This document shows, piece after piece, positions 1-8,939 of a DNA stretch of 64,000 nt. This DNA is from Carboxylicivirga sp. (GTDB lineage Bacteria; Bacteroidota; Bacteroidia; Bacteroidales; Marinilabiliaceae): NCBI GenBank assembly GCA_025210475.1, contig JAOARW010000035.1, positions 124,001-188,000 of the forward strand, given 5' to 3'. How positions within the stretch are numbered: the stretch's first letter is position 1; each line of letters opens with the position of its first letter. The notes under the pieces were generated by a model that saw only the letters and a list, made by a program, of their open reading frames with translations, did not search any database and had not been told where the DNA came from. Both the position numbers and the translations under genes were made by a program.

Positions 1-2052
1 AAACGTTATTTTTCGAGATTTAAGTATAAGTTTGATATAATCGATGAATTAAGCATTTCTACCAATGTGGCTCTTGAAAAGCAAAAAATTGTACTTCCAT
101 CAAGATATGACCTTGCTGTAGATTTAGCAGGAAGTGTTTGGTCTACTCATTTTCCACGAACGCCTGAAGGCAATTACTTTAACTTTGGAGGTTTTCAGAA
201 TCCGATAGCCTATGCTGAAGCTGGTGGCGAAAATGAATCCGTTGCGACTAGGGCATCTGCTCAGTTCAAAGTTGACTTTCGTCCTTTTAAAGGCTTTGAA
301 TTGACGAGTGAATATTCAACAAATATCGATCATAATGTGGCAAGTGCGTACAATAAAATTATTCAACATCATGATTACGATGAAAATCCTACAATTAAGG
401 TGCAACCAAACTCTGCAGGTTCAAGCTTGTATCGCAACGAGCACCATGTGTTCAATATGTACGCCAATTATAAAAAATCGATTGGACAGCACAATATAGG
501 TGCAATGTTTGGTGGATCGCATGAAGAGAATGAATATAAATACTTTACGGCTGGGCGAAGTAAACTGGTTTCTGAAGCAGTGCCAATTTTAACATTGGGT
601 GATCCGGAACTTCAAAATACAGATGAAGACCGCACTCACTGGGCTATAAGCTCGTATTTTGGACGTTTATCTTATGATTTTAAAGGACGTTATATAGTTG
701 ATGGAACATATAGACGTGATGGTTCTTCCAGATTTGCTGAAGATTACCGATGGGGTAATTACCTTGGAGGGTCAGCAGCATGGATTATGACAGAGGAATC
801 ATTTATGCAATCTCTTGGTTTTCTTGATTATTTGAAATTACGTTTATCATATGGAGAACTAGGTAACCAGAATAACGTTGGGCTCTATGACCATATTAGT
901 GTTATAAATATCGGAGGGCAAATGCTTTTTGGAAATCCTAATTCACCTACTAAAAATCTTATTGCTACTTTTGGCGATCCTAACAGAGCTGATAGACCAG
1001 GTTCACTGGCAAGCCCAACGCGAACCTGGGAAACAGTTGCTATTCAGAATATAGGTGTAGATTTTAGAGTGTTGAATTCTAAGTTATCAGGTAGTTTTGA
1101 TTACTTCATTAAAAATACGAAGGACATGCTCGTTGCTAAAGAGTTTCCTGAAATGTTAGGTATAGCACCTTCTTCAGTTAATGGAGGAGAAATGCAGGTA
1201 AAAGGATGGGAATTGTCATTAAATTGGAACGACAAAATAGGAAGTGATTTCAATTATTTTGCAAGATTCACACTGGCGGATGATAAAAGTGAAATCACCT
1301 CTTTGGATGATTCTCAGGTTCCTAAGTATGGTCAGAATGAATTTGTTGAAGGTAATGCGTATAACTCATACTATACCTTACAATTTGACGGTTTTATTGC
1401 CAATGAAGAGGAATTGGCTGAGTATAAAAAAATTACTGGTGTTCCTTCTAATTTGAGAGTGGGTGATGCTCGCTATAAGGATCGTGATGGAGATGGTACT
1501 ATTGAATATACCGCTTATCAGAAAGGGGATCCGGATTCAGGTGATTTGGTAAATATTGGAAATTCTTCAATTCGTTATCAATATGGTATTACAATGGGAT
1601 TTGACTTTAAAGGTTTTGATTTCTCTGCGTTCTTCCAGGGAGTTGGTCAGTGGAACGTAATGAGTGGTGTTAAACCACCTGGTTCGTCATGGTGGGTAAC
1701 ACCATTACAAGCGACTATTGGTAAAAGCTGGACTGAAGAAAATCCAAATTCATTTTATCCAAAATCATCTACTAATGGAGGTATTGACGGTTGGAATTTT
1801 CAGAACTCTGATGCTCCATATAAATGGTCGGATGCAAAATACATAAGACTAAAGAACATTCAAGTGGGGTATACTCTACCAGGAGAACTAACGAAAAAAG
1901 TGAAATTGGATCGTGTACGTGTTTATTTTAGTGGTAATGACATTTGGGAGAAAACAAACATGCCCGATGGCTTTGATCCAGAAAGACCGTTTGCTACTCT
2001 TTATACTCCGATTCCTAGGGCTTATTCATTTGGTATCGATGTGACACTTTAA
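1..2052 (+). CDS. SusC-like TonB-dependent outer-membrane transporter, 5' part missing
   Basis: The frame is open from base 1 with no start codon of its own, so this is the C-terminal 683 residues of a protein whose family normally has about 1000-1100. The signal peptide, carboxypeptidase-like domain and TonB plug lie upstream of the window. What remains is barrel sequence: alternating aromatic/polar strands, an RDGSSRF-type segment near 715, and the usual C-terminus ending in an aromatic-rich strand (FGIDVTL). Such proteins pair with a SusD lipoprotein and import oligosaccharides across the outer membrane with TonB energy. The SusD partner starts 18 bp downstream, which supports the call. 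A GTG at 67 is in frame, but it is only an internal codon. Confidence 0.93.
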   Translation, partial: KRYFSRFKYKFDIIDELSISTNVALEKQKIVLPSRYDLAVDLAGSVWSTHFPRTPEGNYFNFGGFQNPIAYAEAGGENESVATRASAQFKVDFRPFKGFELTSEYSTNIDHNVASAYNKIIQHHDYDENPTIKVQPNSAGSSLYRNEHHVFNMYANYKKSIGQHNIGAMFGGSHEENEYKYFTAGRSKLVSEAVPILTLGDPELQNTDEDRTHWAISSYFGRLSYDFKGRYIVDGTYRRDGSSRFAEDYRWGNYLGGSAAWIMTEESFMQSLGFLDYLKLRLSYGELGNQNNVGLYDHISVINIGGQMLFGNPNSPTKNLIATFGDPNRADRPGSLASPTRTWETVAIQNIGVDFRVLNSKLSGSFDYFIKNTKDMLVAKEFPEMLGIAPSSVNGGEMQVKGWELSLNWNDKIGSDFNYFARFTLADDKSEITSLDDSQVPKYGQNEFVEGNAYNSYYTLQFDGFIANEEELAEYKKITGVPSNLRVGDARYKDRDGDGTIEYTAYQKGDPDSGDLVNIGNSSIRYQYGITMGFDFKGFDFSAFFQGVGQWNVMSGVKPPGSSWWVTPLQATIGKSWTEENPNSFYPKSSTNGGIDGWNFQNSDAPYKWSDAKYIRLKNIQVGYTLPGELTKKVKLDRVRVYFSGNDIWEKTNMPDGFDPERPFATLYTPIPRAYSFGIDVTL

Positions 2053-2070
2053 TCTTAAAATGAAATTACG

Positions 2071-3789
2071 ATGAAAAATAATAAATATCTTTTATTAGCG
2101 ATATCACTTGTATTGTTGTTTGGTATTGGAGCTTGCGAAAAGGATCTTGATTTGGCTCCGGCAGATAAAATTTCAGAGTCTACATTTTTTAAAGAGGTTA
2201 ATGATTTTAAGTTATTTGCTAACCGATTTTACAGTTACCTGCCAGGGCATGGCACCTGGAGTAGCGAAGATCAAGGAGACTTAACTGCACAAGTAGGAGG
2301 TAATGGAATAAGCAATGGTTCCTACCAACCTTCAGAATACAGTGGAAGATGGAATATAAACTTTGATCAGATTCGAAACACTTCTTTTTTATTGACAAAA
2401 TTAGATGAAGTAGATGAGAATCTAAAGGAGGAGGCCAAAGTGTATGCTGCAGAAGCTTATTTTTTTAGGGCTGTTTCTTATTACAATTTGTTAACAAGTT
2501 ATGGTGGTGTACCAATAATAACAACTGTTCTTGATGTTGATAGTGAAGAGTTGTATAGTCCCAGAGCTTCAAGAATAGAAGTAACTAAACAAATTATTTC
2601 AGATTTGGATAAAGCAATTGCCGTTTTGCCAAAACAGTCAGAATTAAATGCGAGTGACTTAGGACGTTTAACTAAAGGAGCTGCTTTAGCATTTAAGTCT
2701 CGCGTTGCCTTGTTTGAAGGTACCTGGCAAAAGTTCCATAATAGCAACGATGCCGAAGATTTTCTTGGAATGGCTATTGATGCAGCAGAAAAAGTTATGG
2801 ATAGTGGAGAGTATGAGTTATGGGATAAACGTGATCAGCTTGGAGATCAAAGTTATCGCCACTTATTCATTTTGGATAAGGTACAAACAAATATAGGTGG
2901 ACTAACTAAAGCTGATAATAAAGAATACATTCTTACCAATATCTTTGACATTGATCTGAGAGGGCATAACGAAAGACCAGAATCAGCATATGGTATCAAC
3001 CCTACCAAAAAGTTCGCTGATCTTTTCTTATGTTCAGATGGATTACCGATAGATAAATCGCCTTTGTATAAAGGCAAAGACATGGTACAAGATGAATATA
3101 CAGATAGAGATGTTAGAATGAGAACTTTGTTTGCAATTCCTCTTGAGCGTTACTGGTCAACAGCTCAGGCTCCGTGGAATAGGGATTGGAGCAAACCAGA
3201 TGATCCTTCAACCGGCTTGATTAATAATGTAGAGTTTGGTCAACGAACCGTTACTGGTTATGTTTCTATTAAGTTTTTAGCCGAAATTGCGGGGCCCTTA
3301 GGCTTTGATTGGCCCGTAATTCGCTATGCAGAGGTTCTTCTAAATTATGCAGAAGCAGTGTATGAGAAAAATGGTAAAATAACAGATGCGGAGTTAAATT
3401 TATCATTAAATGAACTGAAGACACGTGTTGGATTACCTGCCTTGACAGAAAGCTTTGCTACTGCAAATGGATTAAATATCCGTGAGGAAATACGCAGAGA
3501 AAGGGCAATAGAATTGTATAAGGAAGGTTTTAGGTACAACGATTTAAGAAGGTGGAAGTCAGCTGAAGATATTTTACCAGAAGCATTGTTAGGTATAAAA
3601 TATATTGGAACTCAATTTGAAACAGATCCTTTATGGGCAGGTTTAAGCGGGCCATTTGATTCAAATGGCTACCTGATTGTTGAAGATGCTTCGAAAAGAG
3701 AATTTGATCCCCAAAAGCATTATTTACAACCTTTACCAAGAAGGGAATTACTATTGAATGAAAACTTGGAACAAAATCCAGGATGGTAG
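2071..3789 (+). CDS. SusD/RagB-family glycan-binding lipoprotein
   Basis: This 572-residue surface lipoprotein forms the lid of the upstream SusC channel and binds the target glycan. The signal peptide ends in GIGAC with the lipidated cysteine at residue 22. A TPR-like segment (YYNLLTSYGGVPII) and the C-terminal family signature RRERAIELYKEGFRYNDLRR are both present, and the length is typical. It ends just before a strong hairpin terminator, so susC-susD may form their own transcription unit. Base usage in this pair looks more AT-rich than in the glycosidase genes from 4015 on. The ligand cannot be told from sequence; the neighbouring GH116 and GH20 enzymes suggest a beta-linked glucoside or HexNAc-containing glycan. 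Confidence 0.95.
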   Translation: MKNNKYLLLAISLVLLFGIGACEKDLDLAPADKISESTFFKEVNDFKLFANRFYSYLPGHGTWSSEDQGDLTAQVGGNGISNGSYQPSEYSGRWNINFDQIRNTSFLLTKLDEVDENLKEEAKVYAAEAYFFRAVSYYNLLTSYGGVPIITTVLDVDSEELYSPRASRIEVTKQIISDLDKAIAVLPKQSELNASDLGRLTKGAALAFKSRVALFEGTWQKFHNSNDAEDFLGMAIDAAEKVMDSGEYELWDKRDQLGDQSYRHLFILDKVQTNIGGLTKADNKEYILTNIFDIDLRGHNERPESAYGINPTKKFADLFLCSDGLPIDKSPLYKGKDMVQDEYTDRDVRMRTLFAIPLERYWSTAQAPWNRDWSKPDDPSTGLINNVEFGQRTVTGYVSIKFLAEIAGPLGFDWPVIRYAEVLLNYAEAVYEKNGKITDAELNLSLNELKTRVGLPALTESFATANGLNIREEIRRERAIELYKEGFRYNDLRRWKSAEDILPEALLGIKYIGTQFETDPLWAGLSGPFDSNGYLIVEDASKREFDPQKHYLQPLPRRELLLNENLEQNPGW

Positions 3790-3845
3790 TTTTATTAAGA
3801 TTTGGTTCTTGGACATACGTTTTTTTTTAGGCTTGTAATATTAAA

Positions 3846-3883
3846 ATGGGCACTTTCTCGAGTTGAGTTGGTGCCCATTTTTT
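3846..3883 (+). terminator. Rho-independent terminator after susC-susD
   Basis: A perfect 8-bp stem (ATGGGCAC at 3846-3853, GTGCCCAT at 3871-3878) with a 17-nt loop is followed by a T run to 3883. It lies 56 bp after the SusD stop and separates susCD from the GH116 gene at 4015. The rest of the 3790-4014 gap shows no convincing promoter: an ATTATTTG near 3979 resembles the Bacteroidetes -7 box but lacks a well-placed -33 element. Confidence 0.85.
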
Positions 3884-4014
3884 CTAGGCTTCACTATTTG
3901 TATACTTCTTGGCACGATTCGCACCCTTTCCAACTATTTGCAATAAACTAAATTGTAATTTTTAATCGATCACTTCATATTATTTGTAGCGATCACTAAT
4001 AAAAAACAATAACC

Positions 4015-6603
4015 ATGATACGACATTTGTTAATAACAATACAATTAGTGCTAATACTCTTTAGTGCTAAGGCGATTGAAACTGATAACACAAAATATAT
4101 TGGCATGCCGGTTGGCGGTATCGGATCAGGCCAGGTATACCTGGGAGGCGATGGCCAATTATGGTACTGGGATATTTTTAATTATCAACGTATCATTCCA
4201 GGAGGTCCGGGAGATAAGTTTTACATCAATCCCATGACTCAGGATAATCGCTTTGAGCAAGGCTTCGCGATTCGCGTCAACGGGGTGATAACACCAACTG
4301 TAAAGGCCCTTCGGGATGGTGGATTTTCAGATATCAGCTTCAAAGGTCAGTACCCTGTAGGAAATGTATATTACAAAGATAAGGATGTGCCGGTTGAGGT
4401 TCACCTGCGTGCCTTTAGTCCGTTTATCCCCACCAATAGCGAAGCATCCGGCTACCCGGCGGTAATTATGGAATATACCCTGAAAAATACGGATGATAAG
4501 GAAATGGAAGTTGAAATATTTGGGTGGTTGCAAAATACCAGCAACTATTTTTCTTCGGCTAATCAAACGGGAAAGCACCATAATGCCATCATAAAAACGG
4601 AGGATGCCGTTCAGTTGCATTGCAGCTCGCAAGGGGATAAGCTCACTGATTTACCCGATTATGGAAATATGACCCTAAGTATTTTGGGAACCGACGATAT
4701 TTGGTCCACCGCGAGAGCTCCGCGCAACATTGATTATAACCTGCCCGAAGTAAAAGCCTCATCAAAAGAATCGGTTCAAACAGATTTAGGAAACACCTTA
4801 ACAGGAGCATTAGGAAAAACAGTTAAGCTATCGCCCAACGAGGAAAAAACGGTACAGTTTTTAATTTCATGGTATTACCCAAATCTACATCGTGGCGAAA
4901 GCGGATTTCATAATCTGCGAAATAGAAAATCCTTGCGCTATTATTACAGTCAGAAGTTTTCATCATCGAGCGATGTGGCGAACCATATAATCAACCACTA
5001 CGATGATTTGGCAGGGGCGACCAAACGATGGACAGAAACCTGGTACGATTCGACCCTGCCCGTTTGGTTCCTCGATCGGACTTTTGTTAACACAAGCACT
5101 TTAGCGACTACTTCCTGTTATCGATTAAGGGATTTAACCGGAGACAAATACAATATGGGCCGTTTTTATGCCATGGAAGGGGTGTATTTGGGGCATGGAA
5201 CCTGTACCCATGTTTTTCATTATGAGCAGGCTTTGGGACGGGTTTTTCCCAATCTGGCCCGACAGTTAAGAGAACAGATTGATTATGGCCTCTCATATAA
5301 AGATGATGGAGTTATTGCATACCGCGGCGAATTAAGTGGAATGGGACACCACGATGGCCGGGCATATGCCGTTGACGGACATGCAGGTACTATTTTACGC
5401 ACCTATCGCGAACATACCATGTCGGCTGATAATGCCTTTTTAAAAGCCAACTGGCCAAAAATTAAAAAGAGCATCGAGTACATGATTGCCCATGACAAAG
5501 AGAAAGATGGCAAGGCCGATGGAATTCTGGAAGGGATTCAATACAATACATTAGATCGGATGTGGTATGGGAAAAATGCCTGGATCAGCACTTTGTATAA
5601 TGCCGTGCTTAAAGCAGGCGAAGCAATGGCTTTGGAGATGGGTGATAAAAAGTTTGCCAAAGAATGCCGACAGATTTCTGAGATGGGACATAATAATATG
5701 GTTAAGGAATTATTTAACGGAGAATACTTTATTAATATTCTTGATCCGGAAAATCCTGAACCGCCAAACTCAAATATAGGATGTCACATCGATCAGGTTT
5801 TGGGCCAATCATGGGCTATACAAGCCGGGTTACCAAGGGTATTGCCTGAGCATGAGACCCAAAGGGCACTGGCTTCAATTTATAAATATAGTTTTCAAAA
5901 AGATGTGGGCGACTATTTGGAAACAGCTAAAATTAAACCGGTTCGCTTTTACGCCTTACCGGGCGAGGCCGGAACGGTAATGTGCTCTTTCCCCAATGGT
6001 GGCGAAGACAAGGCACCGGGTAAGATTAAGAACGATTGGGAGAAACTGGTGGTAGGGTATTTTAGTGAGTGCATGACTGGTTTTACCTACCAGGCTGCAG
6101 CTCATATGATTGCCGAAGGATTAGTTGATGAAGGAATGGAAATAATCAAAGCCATTCATGATCGTTACAATCCCAATAAGCGAAATCCCTACAACGAAGT
6201 AGAATATGGAAATCATTACACGCGAGCCATGTCCAGTTATGGTGCTTTTGTATCGGCATCAGGGTTTCAATATCACGGTCCGAAAGGCGAGATAGCTTTT
6301 GCGCCTAAAGTTAAGCCCGACAATTTTAAATCGGCTTTTATTACCGCAGAAGGTTGGGGAACTTATTCTCAAAAAAGAGAAAACGATCAACAGAAGAACT
6401 CGCTTGATATGGCTTATGGCAGACTAAGACTTAATAATGTTGAGCTGGATGTTTTATCAGATAAAAAAGTGAAGACCGTTAAAGTCTTGTTGAATGGCAA
6501 TGAGCTAAACTCAGCCTTTAAGCAAAATGGTCTGTCAATAAATGTGCGTTTGTCGGAGCTGGTGTTAAACGAAGGTGATAAGCTGGAACTGCAGATCAAT
6601 TAA
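4015..6603 (+). CDS. GH116 family beta-glycosidase, paralogue 1
   Basis: This is an 862-residue secreted enzyme of the GH116 (GBA2-like) family, whose known members are beta-glucosidases, beta-xylosidases and beta-N-acetylglucosaminidases. The signal peptide covers about residues 1-21. The N-terminal beta domain begins at [17 protein letters not shown] and runs to about 310; the (alpha/alpha)6 catalytic domain occupies about 370-800. By family alignment the nucleophile is Glu404 in CTHVFHYEQ and the acid/base is Asp514 in [11 protein letters not shown]. In many GH116 proteins the second motif reads HNT-D, so Tyr in place of His is a small deviation. It heads a four-gene run with the mutarotase, GH20 and second GH116. 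The substrate is not determined. Confidence 0.9.
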   Translation: MIRHLLITIQLVLILFSAKAIETDNTKYIGMPVGGIGSGQVYLGGDGQLWYWDIFNYQRIIPGGPGDKFYINPMTQDNRFEQGFAIRVNGVITPTVKALRDGGFSDISFKGQYPVGNVYYKDKDVPVEVHLRAFSPFIPTNSEASGYPAVIMEYTLKNTDDKEMEVEIFGWLQNTSNYFSSANQTGKHHNAIIKTEDAVQLHCSSQGDKLTDLPDYGNMTLSILGTDDIWSTARAPRNIDYNLPEVKASSKESVQTDLGNTLTGALGKTVKLSPNEEKTVQFLISWYYPNLHRGESGFHNLRNRKSLRYYYSQKFSSSSDVANHIINHYDDLAGATKRWTETWYDSTLPVWFLDRTFVNTSTLATTSCYRLRDLTGDKYNMGRFYAMEGVYLGHGTCTHVFHYEQALGRVFPNLARQLREQIDYGLSYKDDGVIAYRGELSGMGHHDGRAYAVDGHAGTILRTYREHTMSADNAFLKANWPKIKKSIEYMIAHDKEKDGKADGILEGIQYNTLDRMWYGKNAWISTLYNAVLKAGEAMALEMGDKKFAKECRQISEMGHNNMVKELFNGEYFINILDPENPEPPNSNIGCHIDQVLGQSWAIQAGLPRVLPEHETQRALASIYKYSFQKDVGDYLETAKIKPVRFYALPGEAGTVMCSFPNGGEDKAPGKIKNDWEKLVVGYFSECMTGFTYQAAAHMIAEGLVDEGMEIIKAIHDRYNPNKRNPYNEVEYGNHYTRAMSSYGAFVSASGFQYHGPKGEIAFAPKVKPDNFKSAFITAEGWGTYSQKRENDQQKNSLDMAYGRLRLNNVELDVLSDKKVKTVKVLLNGNELNSAFKQNGLSINVRLSELVLNEGDKLELQIN

Positions 6604-6695
6604 ATAAGTATTAATAATAACAATACGAATGAGTTATTTAACTAAATACGTTAAAGGGCAACCAGAAAAATTTTAGATAAATGAAACGACCATGC

Positions 6696-6739
6696 AAATT
6701 TGATTATCCAAATTAACACTCAGGCGGATGATCAAATTT
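6696..6739. promoter_or_regulatory. 14-bp inverted repeat upstream of the mutarotase gene
   Basis: The arms AAATTTGATTATCC (6696-6709) and GGATGATCAAATTT (6726-6739) are complementary at 13 of 14 positions and are separated by 16 nt. There is no T run, so it is unlikely to be a terminator. It sits 42 bp before the ATG at 6782 in the 178-bp gap after the first GH116 gene, where an operator or mRNA-processing hairpin would be expected. Confidence 0.4.
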
Positions 6740-6781
6740 ATTTGGGAGTTCCATCTGACAGATGAAAATAAATTAGAGTAT

Positions 6782-7324
6782 ATGAAAAAACTAATTACAG
6801 GAGTTTTATTAAGCATGTTTTGTGCTTTCACAATGATAGCGCAAAATGGAAACAAGAGTTGGAAAGCGGAATTGCAGGAGCAATTACAATTATTAGGGCA
6901 TCGAAACTGGATATTGGTGGTTGATGAGGCTTATCCTTTACAGAGTAAAGCGGCCATTAAAACCATTCATACAGGACAGGAACAACTGACGGTTGTGGCC
7001 GATGTGATGCAAGCGATTGATCAGGCCAGCCATGTTTATCCGGTGGTGTTTCTTGATAAAGAGATTGATTTTGTACCGGAAAAGGAGGCTGCGGGAATCA
7101 ATGACTATCGAAAAAACCTCTTTAAGATGTTAAAAGGAAAGGATGTCAATAAAAAGCTTCACGAAGCATTAATTGCCGATGTCGATGAAGCTGCCAAAGT
7201 ATTCAATATCCTGGTACTAAAAACCAATCTGACGATTCCTTATACATCTGTTTTCTTCCGTTTGGACTGTGGTTACTGGAATGGAGAGCAGGAGAAGGAG
7301 ATGAGGAAATTGATGAACGATTAA
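6782..7324 (+). CDS. Secreted RbsD/FucU-like sugar mutarotase homologue
   Basis: This 180-residue protein resembles D-ribose pyranase/L-fucose mutarotase (RbsD/FucU), which interconverts cyclic sugar forms. The segment LGHRNWILVVDEAYP aligns with the RbsD motif L-G-H-x7-D-x2-x-P. His40 and Asp48 fall at the spacing of the catalytic His/Asp pair, and a C-terminal PYTSVFF stretch recalls the family's SPYANI segment. The ATG at 6782 is preferred over an in-frame ATG 54 bp upstream because it begins a clean signal peptide (about residues 1-21, ending MIAQ). Export is unusual, since RbsD and FucU are cytoplasmic. The gene lies 9 bp before GH20, consistent with acting on sugars released outside or in the periplasm. 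Similarity is remote, so the activity is an inference. Confidence 0.6.
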   Translation: MKKLITGVLLSMFCAFTMIAQNGNKSWKAELQEQLQLLGHRNWILVVDEAYPLQSKAAIKTIHTGQEQLTVVADVMQAIDQASHVYPVVFLDKEIDFVPEKEAAGINDYRKNLFKMLKGKDVNKKLHEALIADVDEAAKVFNILVLKTNLTIPYTSVFFRLDCGYWNGEQEKEMRKLMND

Positions 7325-7333
7325 ATCCAGTTT

Positions 7334-8929
7334 ATGAAAATCAGAGTTCTATTATTTTTTTGCATTGGTTTTATTGGGATGAATGCCTCAGGCGTTGAAC
7401 TGAAATTAATACCACAGCCAAATTCAATGCAGATTTCAGAAGAGAATGTCGTTCTGGCGAATGAAATATTGATTGATTTCAATACGAATACTGAAAGCCG
7501 GTATTTAGAGGAATCACTCAGGAAAACCGTTTTAAAACACCTTGATGGTGAAAAGAGTGGGTCGCGTTCTGATAATGAATTGCAAAAGATTGTTTGCAGC
7601 ATAGATAAACGTTTACCAAAGGAAGAGGCATACAAGATAGAAATTGATGAAAAAGCAATTCGCTTAACCGGAGCCAGCGGCAGAGGGTTGTTTTATGCGA
7701 TCCAAACACTCGATCAGATTTTTACATCCTATTTAGATCTGCGCATTAACCGTAGAATTAATAAACTGAGCATTGTTGATGCACCTCGTTTTGAGTACCG
7801 GGCATTAATGTTGGATCCGGCTCGTCATATGTTACCCGTAGAGGATATTAAACGCTATGTAGATGCCATGGCCTACTATAAGTTTAACACCTTGCACCTG
7901 CATTTAACCGATGATCATGGGTGGAGGCTGGAAATGAAAAAATATCCCCGACTGACAGAGCTTGGTGCCAGACGTGATGCCACATTTAACGATGAAATTC
8001 TTAAAGGAGGATTTTATACTGCCGAAGATTTAAAAGGATTAGTGGCCTATGCCGCTCAGCGAAACGTTAAGGTTATTCCAGAAGTGGATATACCCGGGCA
8101 TGGTCATGCTTTATTGACCGCATACCCTGAGTTTGCGTGTTTTCCCGATACTACTTTAAAGGCCGAAATTAACGAGGCTTATCCCCATGCTGCACCAATA
8201 TGTATTGGTAACCATAAATTCTATGCTTTTTATGAGGATGTGATACGGGAGTTAAGTGAAATTTTTACGGCAGATGAAATACATATTGGAGGAGACGAAG
8301 TAAATGAAGATGCCTGGTCGAAATGTCCTAAATGTCAGAATTTAAAAAATGAAAAAGGACTGGCAAAAGATGACCAATTAATGGATTATCTTTTTGAAAG
8401 GGTCACAAAAATAGCATCAGAATATGGCAAGAATGTTCAGTTTTGGCACGAGGCCGGCCATAAATACCCTGCAGGAGAAACCATTTTTTTATGGCGACTG
8501 GGAACTGCACACAGTGTCATTGAAGATGCCAGAAAACAAAAACTTAAGTTGATTTGTGCCCCTGGTGAATATGCGTATTTCGATTACCCGGAATCGCAAA
8601 GTGATAAGGATTATTTACCAGCCTGGATTCCTATTCTTCCCCTGAAAAAAGTTTATGAGTTCGATCCCGCTTATGGACTTCCAAAAGAAGAATCAGAATC
8701 TATCAGGGGAATAGAGGCAACCATCTGGGGCGAGTCGGTAAAAAATATCCATCGGGCCTTTTACATGACATTTCCGCGAGCTTTTGCCCTGGCAGATGCC
8801 GGTTGGACGGATATGGAGAATCGCGAGTGGAAGCACTTCGTAGTTCGGATGCAACATCATTTGAATGTGTTATTGGAAAGAGGAGTTAACTACAGACCGC
8901 CTGTAGAATTATATAAAAGCAAAAACTAA
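7334..8929 (+). CDS. GH20 beta-N-acetylhexosaminidase
   Basis: This 531-residue exported enzyme removes terminal GlcNAc or GalNAc by substrate-assisted catalysis. A signal peptide (about residues 1-19) is followed by the GH20b alpha/beta domain to about 135. The TIM barrel then starts at RALMLDPARHMLPVEDIKRY. The catalytic pair is Asp321-Glu322 in IHIGGDEVN; HLHLTDDHGWR and IPEVDIPGHGHA are further family signatures. The length is typical of Bacteroidota exo-hexosaminidases. It lies between the mutarotase and the second GH116 with gaps of about 10 bp, so all three are probably co-transcribed. HexNAc is thus likely part of the glycan handled by this locus. Confidence 0.95.
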   Translation: MKIRVLLFFCIGFIGMNASGVELKLIPQPNSMQISEENVVLANEILIDFNTNTESRYLEESLRKTVLKHLDGEKSGSRSDNELQKIVCSIDKRLPKEEAYKIEIDEKAIRLTGASGRGLFYAIQTLDQIFTSYLDLRINRRINKLSIVDAPRFEYRALMLDPARHMLPVEDIKRYVDAMAYYKFNTLHLHLTDDHGWRLEMKKYPRLTELGARRDATFNDEILKGGFYTAEDLKGLVAYAAQRNVKVIPEVDIPGHGHALLTAYPEFACFPDTTLKAEINEAYPHAAPICIGNHKFYAFYEDVIRELSEIFTADEIHIGGDEVNEDAWSKCPKCQNLKNEKGLAKDDQLMDYLFERVTKIASEYGKNVQFWHEAGHKYPAGETIFLWRLGTAHSVIEDARKQKLKLICAPGEYAYFDYPESQSDKDYLPAWIPILPLKKVYEFDPAYGLPKEESESIRGIEATIWGESVKNIHRAFYMTFPRAFALADAGWTDMENREWKHFVVRMQHHLNVLLERGVNYRPPVELYKSKN

Positions 8930-8939
8930 AGTTATTGAT

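Noticed and set aside
3979..3986. ATTATTTG as -7 box for the first GH116 gene
   Set aside because: The first two bases do not fit TAnnTTTG and no TTTG lies 19 nt upstream.
6728..6781. Upstream ATG for the mutarotase gene
   Set aside because: It would place 18 polar residues before an obvious signal peptide and would begin inside the right arm of the 14-bp inverted repeat.
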